A stretch of DNA of 64,000 nt from Ensifer sp. PDNC004 (GTDB lineage: Bacteria; Pseudomonadota; Alphaproteobacteria; Rhizobiales; Rhizobiaceae): positions 3,622,501 through 3,686,500 of the forward strand of contig NZ_CP070353.1 of assembly GCF_016919405.1 (NCBI RefSeq), read 5' to 3'. Position numbers and translations under genes: made by a program. The notes beneath the pieces are model-generated. The model searched no databases. It was not told the DNA's origin and was given only the letters and a program-made list of their open reading frames with translations. Shown piece by piece: positions 43,967-53,159 of the stretch (the first letter of the stretch is position 1; every line of letters starts with the position of its first letter).

Positions 43967-44723
43967 AATGCATACCGATATTGTCGATCTTCGCGAATTC
44001 TATCACTCCGAGCTTGGCCGGATGGCGGAGCAATCCGTCACCATGGCGCTTTCGTCCGTCTGGGCGCGCCTGCCGGACGAGCGGCTGGTCGGCCTCGGTT
44101 ATGCCGTTCCCTATCTCGAACGGTTCCGCAAGGACACGGAGCGCACCTTCGCCTTCATGCCCGCGGGTCAGGGTGCGGTGAACTGGCCGGTCGCCGAGCT
44201 TTCCTCGACGGCGCTGGTGTTCGACGAGGAGTTGCCGCTGCCGGACGCGTCGATCGACCGGGTGCTGATGGTGCATTCGCTGGAATTCGCCGAAAGTCCG
44301 CGCGAGACGATGAAGGAGATCTGGCGGGTGCTGGCGCCGGGCGGGCGGCTCGTGATCGTCGTGCCCAACCGGCGCGGCGTCTGGGCACGCATGGAGCATA
44401 CGCCCTTCGGTTCCGGCCGGCCCTATTCGCGCGGGCAGCTGACGGCGCTGTTGCGCGAGACAAACTTCACGCCGGGGGCTACGGCCGACGCGCTGTTCTT
44501 CCCGCCGTCGAAGCTCCGGGCGATCCTGCGGCTGCGGCGGGGCTTCGAGCGGCTCGGCCGCTGGCTCTGGCCGGTCTTTTCCGGCGTCATCGTCGTCGAG
44601 GCGCAGAAGCGGCTTTACCAGGGGCTGCCGGTCGCAGCCCGCGCGTCCCGCCGCGTCTTCGTGCCGGTGCTGGCGCCACAGGGCGTGCCGAGCACGCGCG
44701 AACAGCCACGCCTCACCCGATAA
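43967..44723 (+). CDS. SAM-dependent methyltransferase
   Basis: The roughly 250-aa protein begins [22 protein letters not shown] (ATG 43967; ATG 43958 is possible) and has a methyltransferase-type fold with a degenerate glycine loop ([12 protein letters not shown] in place of GxGxG), [61 protein letters not shown]. The substrate is unknown. It is divergent from gloB, a conserved rhizobial pairing. The C-terminus is basic and Pro-rich. Confidence 0.85.
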
Positions 44724-44866
44724 GGCTTACGTCCAGGCGGCGGACCCTCGACAAAAGCCGCTTGCGCCGGTAATGGCTTGACCTCTTTTCCTGCCATAGC
44801 GCCCCGCGCCTCCCAAGGCGCGAGAAAGGTCGCTGTGCACCTTGATGGCCATAGAAAGCTGACCCG

Positions 44867-45973
44867 ATGAGCCTTGCTTCGAAGAGCCCTGAGCCGCGTT
44901 CCGGCATCCTCGATATCGACGCCTATGTACCGGGCAAGGAGCATGCGCCGGGTGTCGCCAAGGTGCATAAGCTGTCGTCGAACGAGACACCGCTCGGTGC
45001 CAGCCCGAAGGCGATCGAAGCCTTCCAGGCGGCGGCCTTCAATCTGGAGCGTTATCCGGATGGTCAGGCCAAGGCGCTGCGTGAAGCGATCGGCGCGGTT
45101 CACGGGCTCAACCCGGCAAACATCATGTGCGGCAACGGTTCCGACGAATTGCTCGCTCTTGTCTGCCGCACCTATCTTGGTCCCGGTGACGAGGGCATCA
45201 TCACGGAGCACGGGTTCCTGGTCTACAAGATCGAGATCCTGGCGTCGGGCGCGACGCCCGTGACCGTCAAGGAAAGGGATGCGCGCGTCGACGTCGATGC
45301 CATTCTGGCGGCCGTGACCGAGCGGACCAAGATGGTCTTTCTCGCCAATCCCGCCAATCCGACCGGCACCTATATCCCCGTCGACGAAGTGCGCCGGCTG
45401 CATGCGGGCCTGCCGGACGGCGTGCTCCTGGTTCTCGATGCGGCCTATGCCGAATATGTGCGCCGCAACGACTATGCCGCCGGGCTGGAGCTGGTTTCGG
45501 CCAGCCGCAACGTGGTGATGACCCGCACCTTCTCGAAGATCTATGGTCTCGCGGGCCTCAGGATCGGCTGGATGTATGCGCCGGCGGAGGTGATCGACGC
45601 CGTCAACCGGGTCCGGGGCCCCTTCAATCTCAGCGCGCCCTCCATCGCGGCGGGTGCTGCGGCGATCCGTGACCAGGCCTTTGTCGCAACGGCGGTTGAT
45701 CACAACCTCACCTGGCTTGCCCGCGTTGCCGAAGCGCTCGCCGCGATCGGTCTTCGCATCACGCCCTCGGTCACGAATTTCGTCCTGATCCATTTTCCCG
45801 ACGAGCCCGGCAAGCGGGCGGAGGAGGCCGACGCGTTCCTGACCCACCGCGGCTTTATCCTGAGGGCGGTCCGCAGCTACGGCTTTCCCAATGCCTTGCG
45901 CATGACCATCGGCTCTGAAGAAGCCAACGAAGGCGTCATCGCGGCGCTGACCGAATTCATGGGACGGAAATAA
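44867..45973 (+). CDS. hisC: Histidinol-phosphate/aromatic aminotransferase
   Basis: The 368-aa class I/II PLP enzyme has the family motifs [61 protein letters not shown] and the PLP lysine in [17 protein letters not shown]. It overlaps tyrC by one base (TAATG), so it probably provides the transamination for tyrosine and phenylalanine as well as, or instead of, histidine. A hairpin at 44805-44822 precedes the gene. Confidence 0.92.
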   Translation: MSLASKSPEPRSGILDIDAYVPGKEHAPGVAKVHKLSSNETPLGASPKAIEAFQAAAFNLERYPDGQAKALREAIGAVHGLNPANIMCGNGSDELLALVCRTYLGPGDEGIITEHGFLVYKIEILASGATPVTVKERDARVDVDAILAAVTERTKMVFLANPANPTGTYIPVDEVRRLHAGLPDGVLLVLDAAYAEYVRRNDYAAGLELVSASRNVVMTRTFSKIYGLAGLRIGWMYAPAEVIDAVNRVRGPFNLSAPSIAAGAAAIRDQAFVATAVDHNLTWLARVAEALAAIGLRITPSVTNFVLIHFPDEPGKRAEEADAFLTHRGFILRAVRSYGFPNALRMTIGSEEANEGVIAALTEFMGRK

Positions 45974-46896
45974 TGGCTCAGCAGTTTGAAACGATCGCCC
46001 TTATCGGCATTGGTCTCATCGGTTCGTCGATCGCGCGCGAAATCCGCGAGAAGCAGCTTGCCGGCACGCTCGTCGTCTCGACGCGCAGCGAGGCGACGCT
46101 GAAGCGGACGCAGGAACTCGGGCTCGGCGATCGCTATACGCTGTCGGCCGCCGATGCCGTTCGCGATGCGGACCTCGTCATCGTGTCGGTCCCGGTCGGC
46201 GCGTCCGGCGCGGTTGCCGCCGAGATCGCAGCGCATCTGAAGCCGGGCGCCATCGTCACCGACGTCGGCTCGACCAAGGGCTCTGTGATCGCGCAGATGG
46301 CGCCGCATTTGCCCGAGAATGTGCATTTCGTGCCGGGGCACCCGATCGCCGGTACCGAGCATTCCGGTCCGGATGCGGGCTTCGTCGGGCTCTTCCGCGG
46401 CCGCTGGTGCATCCTGACGCCGCCGGAAGGCGCTGACGGCGAAGCGGTGGCGCGGCTCAGGCTTTTCTGGGAAACGCTCGGCTCGATGGTCGAGGAGATG
46501 GACGCCGAACACCACGACAAGGTGCTGGCGATCGTTTCGCACCTGCCGCACATCATCGCCTACAACATCGTCGGCACGGCGGACGATCTCGAGACCGTTA
46601 CCGAATCCGAAGTCATCAAATACTCCGCCTCGGGCTTCCGAGACTTCACGCGCCTGGCGGCATCCGACCCCACCATGTGGCGCGACGTCTGCCTGCACAA
46701 CAAGGATGCGATCCTGGAGATGCTGGCGCGGTTTTCGGAAGATCTTGCCTATCTGCAGCGGGCGATCCGCTGGGGCGACGGCGACAAGCTGTTCGATCTC
46801 TTTACCCGCACCCGGGCCATTCGCCGCTCGATCATCCAGGCAGGCCAGGACACGGCGATGCCGGACTTCGGCCGCCATGCCATGGACCAGAAATAG
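45973..46896 (+). CDS. tyrC: Prephenate/arogenate dehydrogenase
   Basis: This 307-aa enzyme oxidatively decarboxylates prephenate or arogenate in tyrosine synthesis. It has the Rossmann motif ALIGIGLIGSSIAREI, then TDVGSTKGSVI, HFVPGHPIAGTEHSGPDAG and SHLPHIIAYNIV. No ACT domain is present, so it is not obviously feedback-regulated by that means. It forms a two-gene unit with hisC; the hairpin at 46912-46934 follows. Confidence 0.93.
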   Translation: MAQQFETIALIGIGLIGSSIAREIREKQLAGTLVVSTRSEATLKRTQELGLGDRYTLSAADAVRDADLVIVSVPVGASGAVAAEIAAHLKPGAIVTDVGSTKGSVIAQMAPHLPENVHFVPGHPIAGTEHSGPDAGFVGLFRGRWCILTPPEGADGEAVARLRLFWETLGSMVEEMDAEHHDKVLAIVSHLPHIIAYNIVGTADDLETVTESEVIKYSASGFRDFTRLAASDPTMWRDVCLHNKDAILEMLARFSEDLAYLQRAIRWGDGDKLFDLFTRTRAIRRSIIQAGQDTAMPDFGRHAMDQK

Positions 46897-46911
46897 CCTT
46901 GAGCAGGCCGG

Positions 46912-46934
46912 GGAAGACCGTGGAGCGGTCTTCC
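46912..46934. terminator. Convergent terminator hairpin
   Basis: GGAAGACCG and CGGTCTTCC form a perfect 9-base stem with a 5-base loop and are followed by TTCCT, between tyrC and the convergent DUF2125 gene. Confidence 0.75.
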
Positions 46935-46959
46935 TTCCTGTGCGGTTTATACCCGTGGC

Positions 46960-47970
46960 CTAGAGGGTCGGCAGGACGCCGATCGGGATGAAGGCGAGGA
47001 ACGCCGTGCCGTCGCGCACGTTGAGCTTCACGTTCGCCTCGTTCTTGCCGTTGGCGAGCGCCTTCAGCATGTTGGCGGTGTTGTCGACGAGATTGGCGTC
47101 ATCCGGGATCAGGGTGACCAGATTGGCGCGCCAGGCTTCGATGTTGGTCATCGTCAGCGAGAACTCGCCGGAAATCAGCCCCTGATTGTTGACCGAGAAC
47201 GGCCCGGAAAGTTTGGCGTTCATGCCGGAGCCGAGGTCGAGGGTAAGCTGGCGCAGTTCGCCCTTGCTGCCGCGAAACATCTCCGGCGTCGGCGGGGCCG
47301 TCATCCACCCGGCCCGGTCGGTGAAGGTCAGGTCGGCGGCGACGGTCGCCGGCGGCGCGAGGCTCGGGCCTTCTTCGGGCCGAACGTCGAGCTTGTCGAC
47401 GCTCAAGGCGGCGTCGAGGTCCGCGCCGTTCTGGCGCAGGTGCACTTCGCCGTGGCTGGCGCCGAAGCCGAGGCCGTCGCCGGAGAGCGGAAGGCGCAAG
47501 CGGCCGGTGAGGTTGTCGTAGGTGAGCGACGTTTGGTCGACACCGGACAGGGTCGCGCGCACGCTCGCATGCAGCAGCGTCCAGTCGGCAAACACGTTGA
47601 GGCCAGGGGAAGCCCGGATCTCGGCCGGGCCATCGAGCTCGATCACCGCATGGCCGGGCTGGTAGACCTGGGCGGCGGTCCTCAGTGCTCCAAAGGAAGC
47701 CGAGGTGCCGTTGCGGGTGTCGTCGAGATGCACCTTGTCGCAGAAGAGGCCGATGCGGAACGGGAAGCCACGCACGTCCATGTTGGTGCATTCGCCGCCG
47801 AGGCCGGCCGCCTGTCCTTCGGCGAGGCGGGTCGTTAGCCGCTTCTCGATCTGGTCGGCGGCAAAGAACCAGCCGGCTGAATAAACGCCGGTGACAAGCA
47901 CGATGCCTGCCATGAGCCAGCGGAATTTCCGGCTGACCGGCGATGGGTTGGAGACTGCGGTGGCCGACAT
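46960..47970 (-). CDS. DUF2125 membrane-anchored protein
   Basis: The 336-aa protein starts at ATG 47970 (MSATAVSNPSPVSRKFRWLMAGIVLVTGVYSAGWFFAADQ) with one N-terminal transmembrane helix and a long periplasmic beta-rich part. CTNMDVRGFPFRIGLFCDKVHLDD is the DUF2125 hallmark. The family is widespread in Alphaproteobacteria with no proven function; its repeated beta pattern recalls AsmA-like lipid-transfer proteins, which is inference. It is divergent from chaC. Confidence 0.85.
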   Translation of the reverse strand: MSATAVSNPSPVSRKFRWLMAGIVLVTGVYSAGWFFAADQIEKRLTTRLAEGQAAGLGGECTNMDVRGFPFRIGLFCDKVHLDDTRNGTSASFGALRTAAQVYQPGHAVIELDGPAEIRASPGLNVFADWTLLHASVRATLSGVDQTSLTYDNLTGRLRLPLSGDGLGFGASHGEVHLRQNGADLDAALSVDKLDVRPEEGPSLAPPATVAADLTFTDRAGWMTAPPTPEMFRGSKGELRQLTLDLGSGMNAKLSGPFSVNNQGLISGEFSLTMTNIEAWRANLVTLIPDDANLVDNTANMLKALANGKNEANVKLNVRDGTAFLAFIPIGVLPTL

Positions 47971-48171
47971 GGGCGCGGGTACCTCACTCAAAACAGGATG
48001 GAGGCTGCCTTTCGGGTGGCGCCGTCGATCCGCAAAACTATTCTTTCCTTCGGCCGCAGGAGGACGAGCTTGTCTCTTTCGTGCCGGGATGCTGTGCCGT
48101 AGAAACCGAAATGGCTCACCGTCCCACGCGACCGATCGTGATTCGGCAGTGAGAACAGCAGCGCGGGTTGA

Positions 48172-48723
48172 ATGACAGTGGATATGGACGAATTTTGGGT
48201 CTTTGGCTACGGCTCGCTGATGTGGAACCCGGGCTTTGCGTTCGAGGAGAAGCTGACGGCGCGCGCCTTCGGATTTCGCCGCTCGCTCTGCGTGCGTTCC
48301 TGGGTTCACCGCGGCACCGAGCAGCGGCCGGGGCTGGTGCTCGGGCTCGACCGTGGCGGCTCCTGCATCGGGACGGCATTTCGCGTCCAACGCGGACAGC
48401 AGGCCGATGTCGTCGACTATCTGCGCGAGCGCGAACTGGTGACCCACGTCTACAAGGAGCGCACCATGCCGGTGCTGCTCGCCGACGGCCGCCGCGTGCC
48501 GGCGCTCGCCTATGTCATCGATCGCGGCCATGTCCAGTATGCGGGCGCGCTGACGACTGCGGAGGCGGCCGGCATCGTCTCGGTTTCGACCGGAAAATCC
48601 GGGCCGAACAGCGAATACGTGTTCAATACGCTCGCCCATCTCAAGGAAATGGGCATCCGCGATCATTGGCTGGAAGAGGTGGTCGGATTGCTGCGGCAGG
48701 CGCCGCATCCGGCAGGGCCCTGA
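48172..48723 (+). CDS. chaC: Gamma-glutamylcyclotransferase, ChaC type
   Basis: ChaC cleaves glutathione to 5-oxoproline and Cys-Gly. The 183-aa protein has the substrate-binding FGYGSLMWNPGF and FRRSLCVRSWVHRGTEQRPGLVLGLDRGGSC, and the catalytic Glu in LRERELVTHVYKE. The start is ATG 48172; 48184 is possible. It is convergent with plsC. Confidence 0.92.
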   Translation: MTVDMDEFWVFGYGSLMWNPGFAFEEKLTARAFGFRRSLCVRSWVHRGTEQRPGLVLGLDRGGSCIGTAFRVQRGQQADVVDYLRERELVTHVYKERTMPVLLADGRRVPALAYVIDRGHVQYAGALTTAEAAGIVSVSTGKSGPNSEYVFNTLAHLKEMGIRDHWLEEVVGLLRQAPHPAGP

Positions 48724-48727
48724 AGGA

Positions 48728-49519
48728 TCAGGCCCGGCCTTCGGCCTTCAGTTCCTTCATCCGCTGTTCGGCGGTCGGCGGCAGCGGTACGTGCGGATTG
48801 GCCTTCACCGTTTCCACAAGCAGCTCGTCACTGGCCTTTTCCGTTACCTCGACAAGCTTCTTGAGGAAAGCGTCCGGGTCCATGCCGGCCTCGACCGGCG
48901 GCAGGATGCGGACCTTGAAGTGGCCCGGAAAGCGCAGGAACTTGCGGCGCGGCCAGAACAGGCCCGGATGCATGGCGACCGGTACGACCGGCACGTTCAG
49001 ATCGCGATAGAGGCGGGCGATGCCGTACTTGTATTCCGGCGGCGCGCCCGGCGGACGGCGGGTGCCTTCCGGGTAGATGATGAGCTCGCGGCCCGTCGCC
49101 ATTTCCTGCTTGGTGCGATCCATGACGCTGGTCATCGCCTTGCCGCGCGCCGCGCGGTTCACCGGCACCATGCGCTGCTTGAGGATGTACCAGCCGAAGA
49201 GCGGGATCCAGGTCAGTTCGCGCTTCAGGATGTAGAAGGGGTCGTTCAGCCACGGCAGCAGCGCGTAGGCGTCCCAGAAGGACTGGTGCTTGGGCGCGAA
49301 GATGTAGGGGCCGTTCGGAATGTTCTCCAGGCCTTCGATTTCGAAAGTCGTGCCGACCATCTTTTCCAGGAGCCAGTGGTTGCTGCGAACCCAGTTCTTC
49401 GGCACGAACCACGCCTTCTTGCGCGGCAGCAGGAAGTAGATCGGGGTCAGCACGATCATCTGCACGATCAGATTGGCGTAGAACACCACGTTGAAAAGGA
49501 TCGAACGCAAGACGATCAT
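48728..49519 (-). CDS. plsC: 1-acyl-sn-glycerol-3-phosphate acyltransferase
   Basis: PlsC acylates lysophosphatidate to phosphatidate at the inner membrane. The 263-aa protein has an N-terminal hydrophobic segment (SILFNVVFYANLIVQMIVLTPIYFLL), the catalytic HX4D (KHQSFWDAY), MVPVNRAARGKAM and YPEGTRRPPG. In rhizobia such enzymes also occur in ornithine-lipid synthesis, so the exact acceptor could differ. It is 133 bases after the YdcF gene on the same strand. Confidence 0.9.
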   Translation of the reverse strand: MIVLRSILFNVVFYANLIVQMIVLTPIYFLLPRKKAWFVPKNWVRSNHWLLEKMVGTTFEIEGLENIPNGPYIFAPKHQSFWDAYALLPWLNDPFYILKRELTWIPLFGWYILKQRMVPVNRAARGKAMTSVMDRTKQEMATGRELIIYPEGTRRPPGAPPEYKYGIARLYRDLNVPVVPVAMHPGLFWPRRKFLRFPGHFKVRILPPVEAGMDPDAFLKKLVEVTEKASDELLVETVKANPHVPLPPTAEQRMKELKAEGRA

Positions 49520-49652
49520 CAGGCACGCTCTCGTAGGCGAGGTCTCAAGGGGACCGGCGTCTTTGAGCCGGTTGATCGCTGCCTACACGATTAAGTGCTG
49601 AAGGAAAACTGCTCTGTTTCACTTTGCAGCGGGGAAGGGCGTTCCTGACGGC

Positions 49653-50393
49653 CTATTCTTCGGCGGGTGTCGCGCGCGAGGCATCGGTGCGCAGGCCGCT
49701 GGTCGGGCGGGCGCCGGCGAGGTCGCGTATCGACGCCACCGTATACTTGCCGAATTCCAGAAGGATCGACTTCAGCACCATCGGATTGCGCAGCCAGTTT
49801 GTCGTCTTCAGATCGGAGTTGACGACCGGGTAGGGGATGAACTCCGTTTCCGGCCGGGCGCGGCGAAGCTCCAGCAGGCTTCGCGGCATGTGATAATTGT
49901 TGGTGACGACGAGCACGGTCGCGTAGCCACGATCGCGGATCCACTGCGCCGCTTCGGTCGCATTGCCGATGGTGTCGATCGCCTCATGGCCGATGTCGAC
50001 GCAGCACTTGAAAAGATCGGCCGAACTCTGGGTGTTGCGGCGGATCTGGCTGCCTGTCGTCGTCGGGTGAACCCCGGAGATCAGCAGGCGCTTGCCGGCG
50101 CCGCCTTTCAATAGATCGACCGCCTGGTCGATGCGCTGGAAGCCGCCGGTGAGGACCACGATCGCATCGGCCTTGGGATGGCCGGGCGGCTGCAGCGACG
50201 CCACCGTGTCGGCAAAATTCAGGAAGGCGGCGATCAGGATTGCCAGCGGCAGGAGCAGGACGAAGAAGGTTCGGCGGAGGATTTTGCGCAGGAGACTGCG
50301 GGACCGCCGGCGATCGTCGGCTTTCCCGTGCCATTTGTCTCCTCCGGCCATTCCGTTCCCGCGTAGTTCTCGCGCCATCATGATTCTCTTCAC
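49653..50393 (-). CDS. YdcF/DUF218 membrane protein (ElyC/SanA-like)
   Basis: The 246-aa protein has a basic N-terminus, one transmembrane helix (RRTFFVLLLPLAILIAAFLNFADTV) and a DUF218 domain (ADAIVVLTGGFQRIDQAVDLLKGGAGKRLLISGVHPTTT ... VVTNNYHMPRSLLELRRA). Relatives ElyC and SanA affect envelope integrity and peptidoglycan precursor supply. Position between ftsX and plsC fits an envelope role. Confidence 0.88.
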   Translation of the reverse strand: MKRIMMARELRGNGMAGGDKWHGKADDRRRSRSLLRKILRRTFFVLLLPLAILIAAFLNFADTVASLQPPGHPKADAIVVLTGGFQRIDQAVDLLKGGAGKRLLISGVHPTTTGSQIRRNTQSSADLFKCCVDIGHEAIDTIGNATEAAQWIRDRGYATVLVVTNNYHMPRSLLELRRARPETEFIPYPVVNSDLKTTNWLRNPMVLKSILLEFGKYTVASIRDLAGARPTSGLRTDASRATPAEE

Positions 50394-50448
50394 ATAGCCG
50401 CAGATTGCGGCAAGGAATAGATCGAGTGGCGGCGAAACATCAGGCGGC

Positions 50449-51468
50449 TCAGCTTTGGTAGAGGTCGGTACGGCCGGGGTCCGAACGGATGAGGTCGATT
50501 TCGTAGATCGTGCGGGTCACCGTCAGCCGCGCCGTAACCGTCGTCAGGATGGCGATGACGACGATGATCGCGGCGATGCCGAGATAGCCGCCGTAACCGA
50601 TGGTGAAGGTTCCGAAGAGGGCGGTGGCCTGATCCGTCTCGGGGGTCGCCAGGGTCCGCGACTGCCAGAACCCCGCCAGCGCAAAGAAAAGTGCCGCGAG
50701 CAGGCCGCCGGCGCCGGCGCCCTTGAGGCTGATCCTCAAGAAATGCTTCTGGAATTCCGACGCGACGAAGCCGGCTTCGGCACCGACGAAATGCAGCACC
50801 TCGACGATGTGGCGGTTGCCTGACAGCGCGCCGCGTGTGGCGAAGACCACCGTCAGCACCATGGCGGAGAAGACCAGCGCCAAGATGCCGGTGCCGATCA
50901 TCGCCGTGGTGTTGGCCATGGCGACCAGCCGGTCGACCCAGGTGCGGTGGTCGTCGAGGAAAGCCTGCGGGATGATTTCGGTCAGCGCCTTGCGCATGGC
51001 CGCAAAGTCGGGCGGGTTGTTTTCGTCGATGGTGATGATGACGAGGCGCGGGACGGGCAACTCGTCGAGATCGAGGCCCTCGCCGAGCCAGGGTTCGAGC
51101 AGGCGGGCGGTTGCGGCCCGGTCGACGATCTTGCCGTCCGTCGTACCGCTGAAGGTCAGCGCCAGGTCGCGCGCATCCGCGAGCGCCTTTTCCATGTCGA
51201 GGTTGTCGTCGGGCTTGATCTGGATGGTGATCTCGCGGGAGATCTGCGATTGCCAGCTCTGGGCCGTGGCTCGCACCATGCTGACGCCGCCGAGCGTCAG
51301 GCAGGCGAGGAACGACATGATGGCGATGACGCACATCAGCGCATTGCCGGACACATTGCTCGACGGCACGATCGGGCCGGTCGGGCGCACGCGCATTTCG
51401 GTCCGGCGCTGTTGCTCCGGTGCCTGTTCGGGCACGTCCTTTTGGCGTTTCGTGTGGCTGTCACTCAT
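50449..51468 (-). CDS. ftsX: Cell division protein FtsX
   Basis: FtsX is the membrane partner of FtsE and transmits signals to periplasmic peptidoglycan hydrolases during division. The 339-aa protein has a cytoplasmic N-terminus, a first helix (ALMCVIAIMSFLACLTLGGV), a periplasmic loop of about 115 residues and three further helices (GTGILALVFSAMVLTVVFAT, GAGAGGLLAALFFALAGFW, YLGIAAIIVVIAILTTVTA). It overlaps ftsE by 8 bases. Confidence 0.93.
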   Translation of the reverse strand: MSDSHTKRQKDVPEQAPEQQRRTEMRVRPTGPIVPSSNVSGNALMCVIAIMSFLACLTLGGVSMVRATAQSWQSQISREITIQIKPDDNLDMEKALADARDLALTFSGTTDGKIVDRAATARLLEPWLGEGLDLDELPVPRLVIITIDENNPPDFAAMRKALTEIIPQAFLDDHRTWVDRLVAMANTTAMIGTGILALVFSAMVLTVVFATRGALSGNRHIVEVLHFVGAEAGFVASEFQKHFLRISLKGAGAGGLLAALFFALAGFWQSRTLATPETDQATALFGTFTIGYGGYLGIAAIIVVIAILTTVTARLTVTRTIYEIDLIRSDPGRTDLYQS

Positions 51469-52120
51469 AGATGTCGAGCCGCCCTTGCGAAAGGATCATG
51501 CGCCGCGCCTCCACCTGGTCCATCAACGACAGATCGTGGGTGGCGATAACGACCGCCGTGCCGAGCCGGTTGAGCTCGAGGAAGAGATTGAGCAGGCGCC
51601 TTGCCATCGGTGGGTCGACGTTGCCAGTCGGCTCGTCGGCAAGCAGGATCTCCGGCCGGTCGATCAGTGCCCGAGCGATGGCCGCGCGCTGTTTTTCGCC
51701 ACCGGAAAGCACCGGCGGCAGCACATTGATGCGTTCGCCAAGTCCCACCCATTTCAAGAGTTCTATCACGTCGGCCCGGTAGCTCGCCTCTTCCTTGCCA
51801 CGCACGCGCAAAGGCAACGCAACGTTCTCGTAGGTTGTGAGATGTTCGAGCAGGCGAAAATCCTGGAAGACGATGCCGACGCGCCGGCGCAGCATCGGGA
51901 ATTCCTCGCGCGGGATCGACGAAATGTTCCGGTCGAACATCCGGATCAGGCCGCGTGTCGGCTGCAGCGAGAGGAAAAGAAGCCGCAGCAGTGTCGTCTT
52001 GCCGGCACCCGACGGGCCCGTCAGGAACTGGAACGAACGGCGTGGAATGTCGAAGGTCAGGTCCCGGAGGATTTCCGGTCCCATGCCATAGCGCAGTCCG
52101 ACGTTCTCAAAGTGAATCAA
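51461..52120 (-). CDS. ftsE: Cell division ATP-binding protein FtsE
   Basis: FtsE is the ATPase of the FtsEX division complex. The 219-aa protein has Walker A GPSGAGKTT, Q-loop VFQDFRLL, signature LSGGEKQR, Walker B EILLADEPTGNVD and H-loop ATHDL. Its start lies 106 bases from a perfect CtrA-type box (52226-52240), suggesting cell-cycle control of the operon. Confidence 0.95.
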   Translation of the reverse strand: MIHFENVGLRYGMGPEILRDLTFDIPRRSFQFLTGPSGAGKTTLLRLLFLSLQPTRGLIRMFDRNISSIPREEFPMLRRRVGIVFQDFRLLEHLTTYENVALPLRVRGKEEASYRADVIELLKWVGLGERINVLPPVLSGGEKQRAAIARALIDRPEILLADEPTGNVDPPMARRLLNLFLELNRLGTAVVIATHDLSLMDQVEARRMILSQGRLDIYE

Positions 52121-52427
52121 GCGGCAGCCCAGTCTCTCTTACGGCCCTGCAACCGATGGCCGGTTCCGGTCCTCCGCGCATAGGACGACCAGCCAGGAAA
52201 GGCAAAACCGCCAGCGGAATCATGGTTAAGTGACGGTTAATTTTTCATGAAAACGCGCCGCTTTCGCGACGTCTTTCCGAAACATTAACCATTCCGGTTT
52301 ACGTGTCGGAAAGATTTGACGCAATGCCTAGTTCTTGCACCGCAAGGGGCTCGCCATTGCCCGAGGGTTTCGCAGCCAAGCCGGCCGCCTGCGGCCGTGT
52401 TCTCTTGCGGGACAGGAGGAAATGATC
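52121..52427. other. 307-bp divergent region between ftsE and a membrane-protein gene
   Basis: It holds the CtrA box and GANTC site, an AT-rich stretch (TTAATTTTTCATGAAAA) and the AGGAGGA ribosome site for the gene at 52428. I see no coding sequence in it. Confidence 0.6.
52217..52240. promoter_or_regulatory. CtrA binding box with adjacent GANTC site
   Basis: TTAA-GTGACGG-TTAA at 52226-52240 is a perfect match to the CtrA consensus TTAA-N7-TTAA. A GAATC (CcrM methylation site) lies four bases to its left at 52217-52221. The pair sits in the 307-bp divergent region between ftsE and the gene at 52428. A weaker TTAACC half-site occurs near 52285. Confidence 0.7.
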
Positions 52428-53096
52428 ATGCAGGCATTCCGGACCAAGTCCGCCAGCAGCAGCGCCTATACCGACTTCCTGCCGCCGGAGCGCGGCGGAC
52501 GCGACGGGGCTACAGCGCCGCGGCGCGCCGACTTCGTCGATGCGGAGTTCGAGGTGATTTCCGCCTCGTCGCGTCGCACGCCATATCCGGTGTTCAACGA
52601 AAATGCGAAGACCGGCAGCCGGCGGCGGCCGACGCTGACGGTCGTGGAGCGGGAGCCGACGCTCGGCGGCCGATTTCTTCGTCTTGCCGAAACGCGGCTT
52701 CGCGACATGCCGGCACGCCGCTTTGCGGGCATGGTGGCGGGGGTTGCGCTCGCGTCCTTCCTGGCGATCGTCGGCTTTGCCGGCGACGGACAGGCCGACG
52801 TCCAGCCGCTGGCGATTTCCGGCATCAAGAGCGGGCTCGACTATTCCGGTGGCATGCGCGTGCTGTCCGTCTATGGCTCGATCGACAATCGCTCCGATGT
52901 CGAGCAGCGTTTGCCGCAGGTCGTGCTGGAGATCACCGCCAACGGCCGCAAGGTCACGACGACGCGGGTGATGCCCGAGGGGGCTGCCATCGCGCCCGGT
53001 GAGAGCCGTCATTTCATGACGAGACTGCCCTATGCAGGTGGAAAAATGCCGGAAGTCGCGGTTTCCTTCGCCGAAAACGGTGTTTCGGCCCGCTGA
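52428..53096 (+). CDS. Single-pass membrane protein with DUF3426-like C-terminus
   Basis: AGGAGGA at 52415-52421 places the start at ATG 52428, seven bases downstream, not at 52422 or 52335. The 222-aa protein has a basic, Arg-rich cytoplasmic N-terminus (no Cys), one helix (MVAGVALASFLAIVGFAG) and a C-terminal beta domain (ISGIKSGLDYSGGMRVLSVYGSIDNRSDVEQRLPQVVLEI...). In other Alphaproteobacteria the gene divergent from ftsE encodes a zinc-finger (MJ0042) protein with a DUF3426-like end; here the zinc finger is absent. It may share the CtrA-controlled region. Confidence 0.75.
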   Translation: MQAFRTKSASSSAYTDFLPPERGGRDGATAPRRADFVDAEFEVISASSRRTPYPVFNENAKTGSRRRPTLTVVEREPTLGGRFLRLAETRLRDMPARRFAGMVAGVALASFLAIVGFAGDGQADVQPLAISGIKSGLDYSGGMRVLSVYGSIDNRSDVEQRLPQVVLEITANGRKVTTTRVMPEGAAIAPGESRHFMTRLPYAGGKMPEVAVSFAENGVSAR

Positions 53097-53159
53097 TTGT
53101 GCTAAGCGGCGGCAACGGGAAGGCCGAGGTCTTCCGCATGAAACGCTGGAGAAGCCCTG

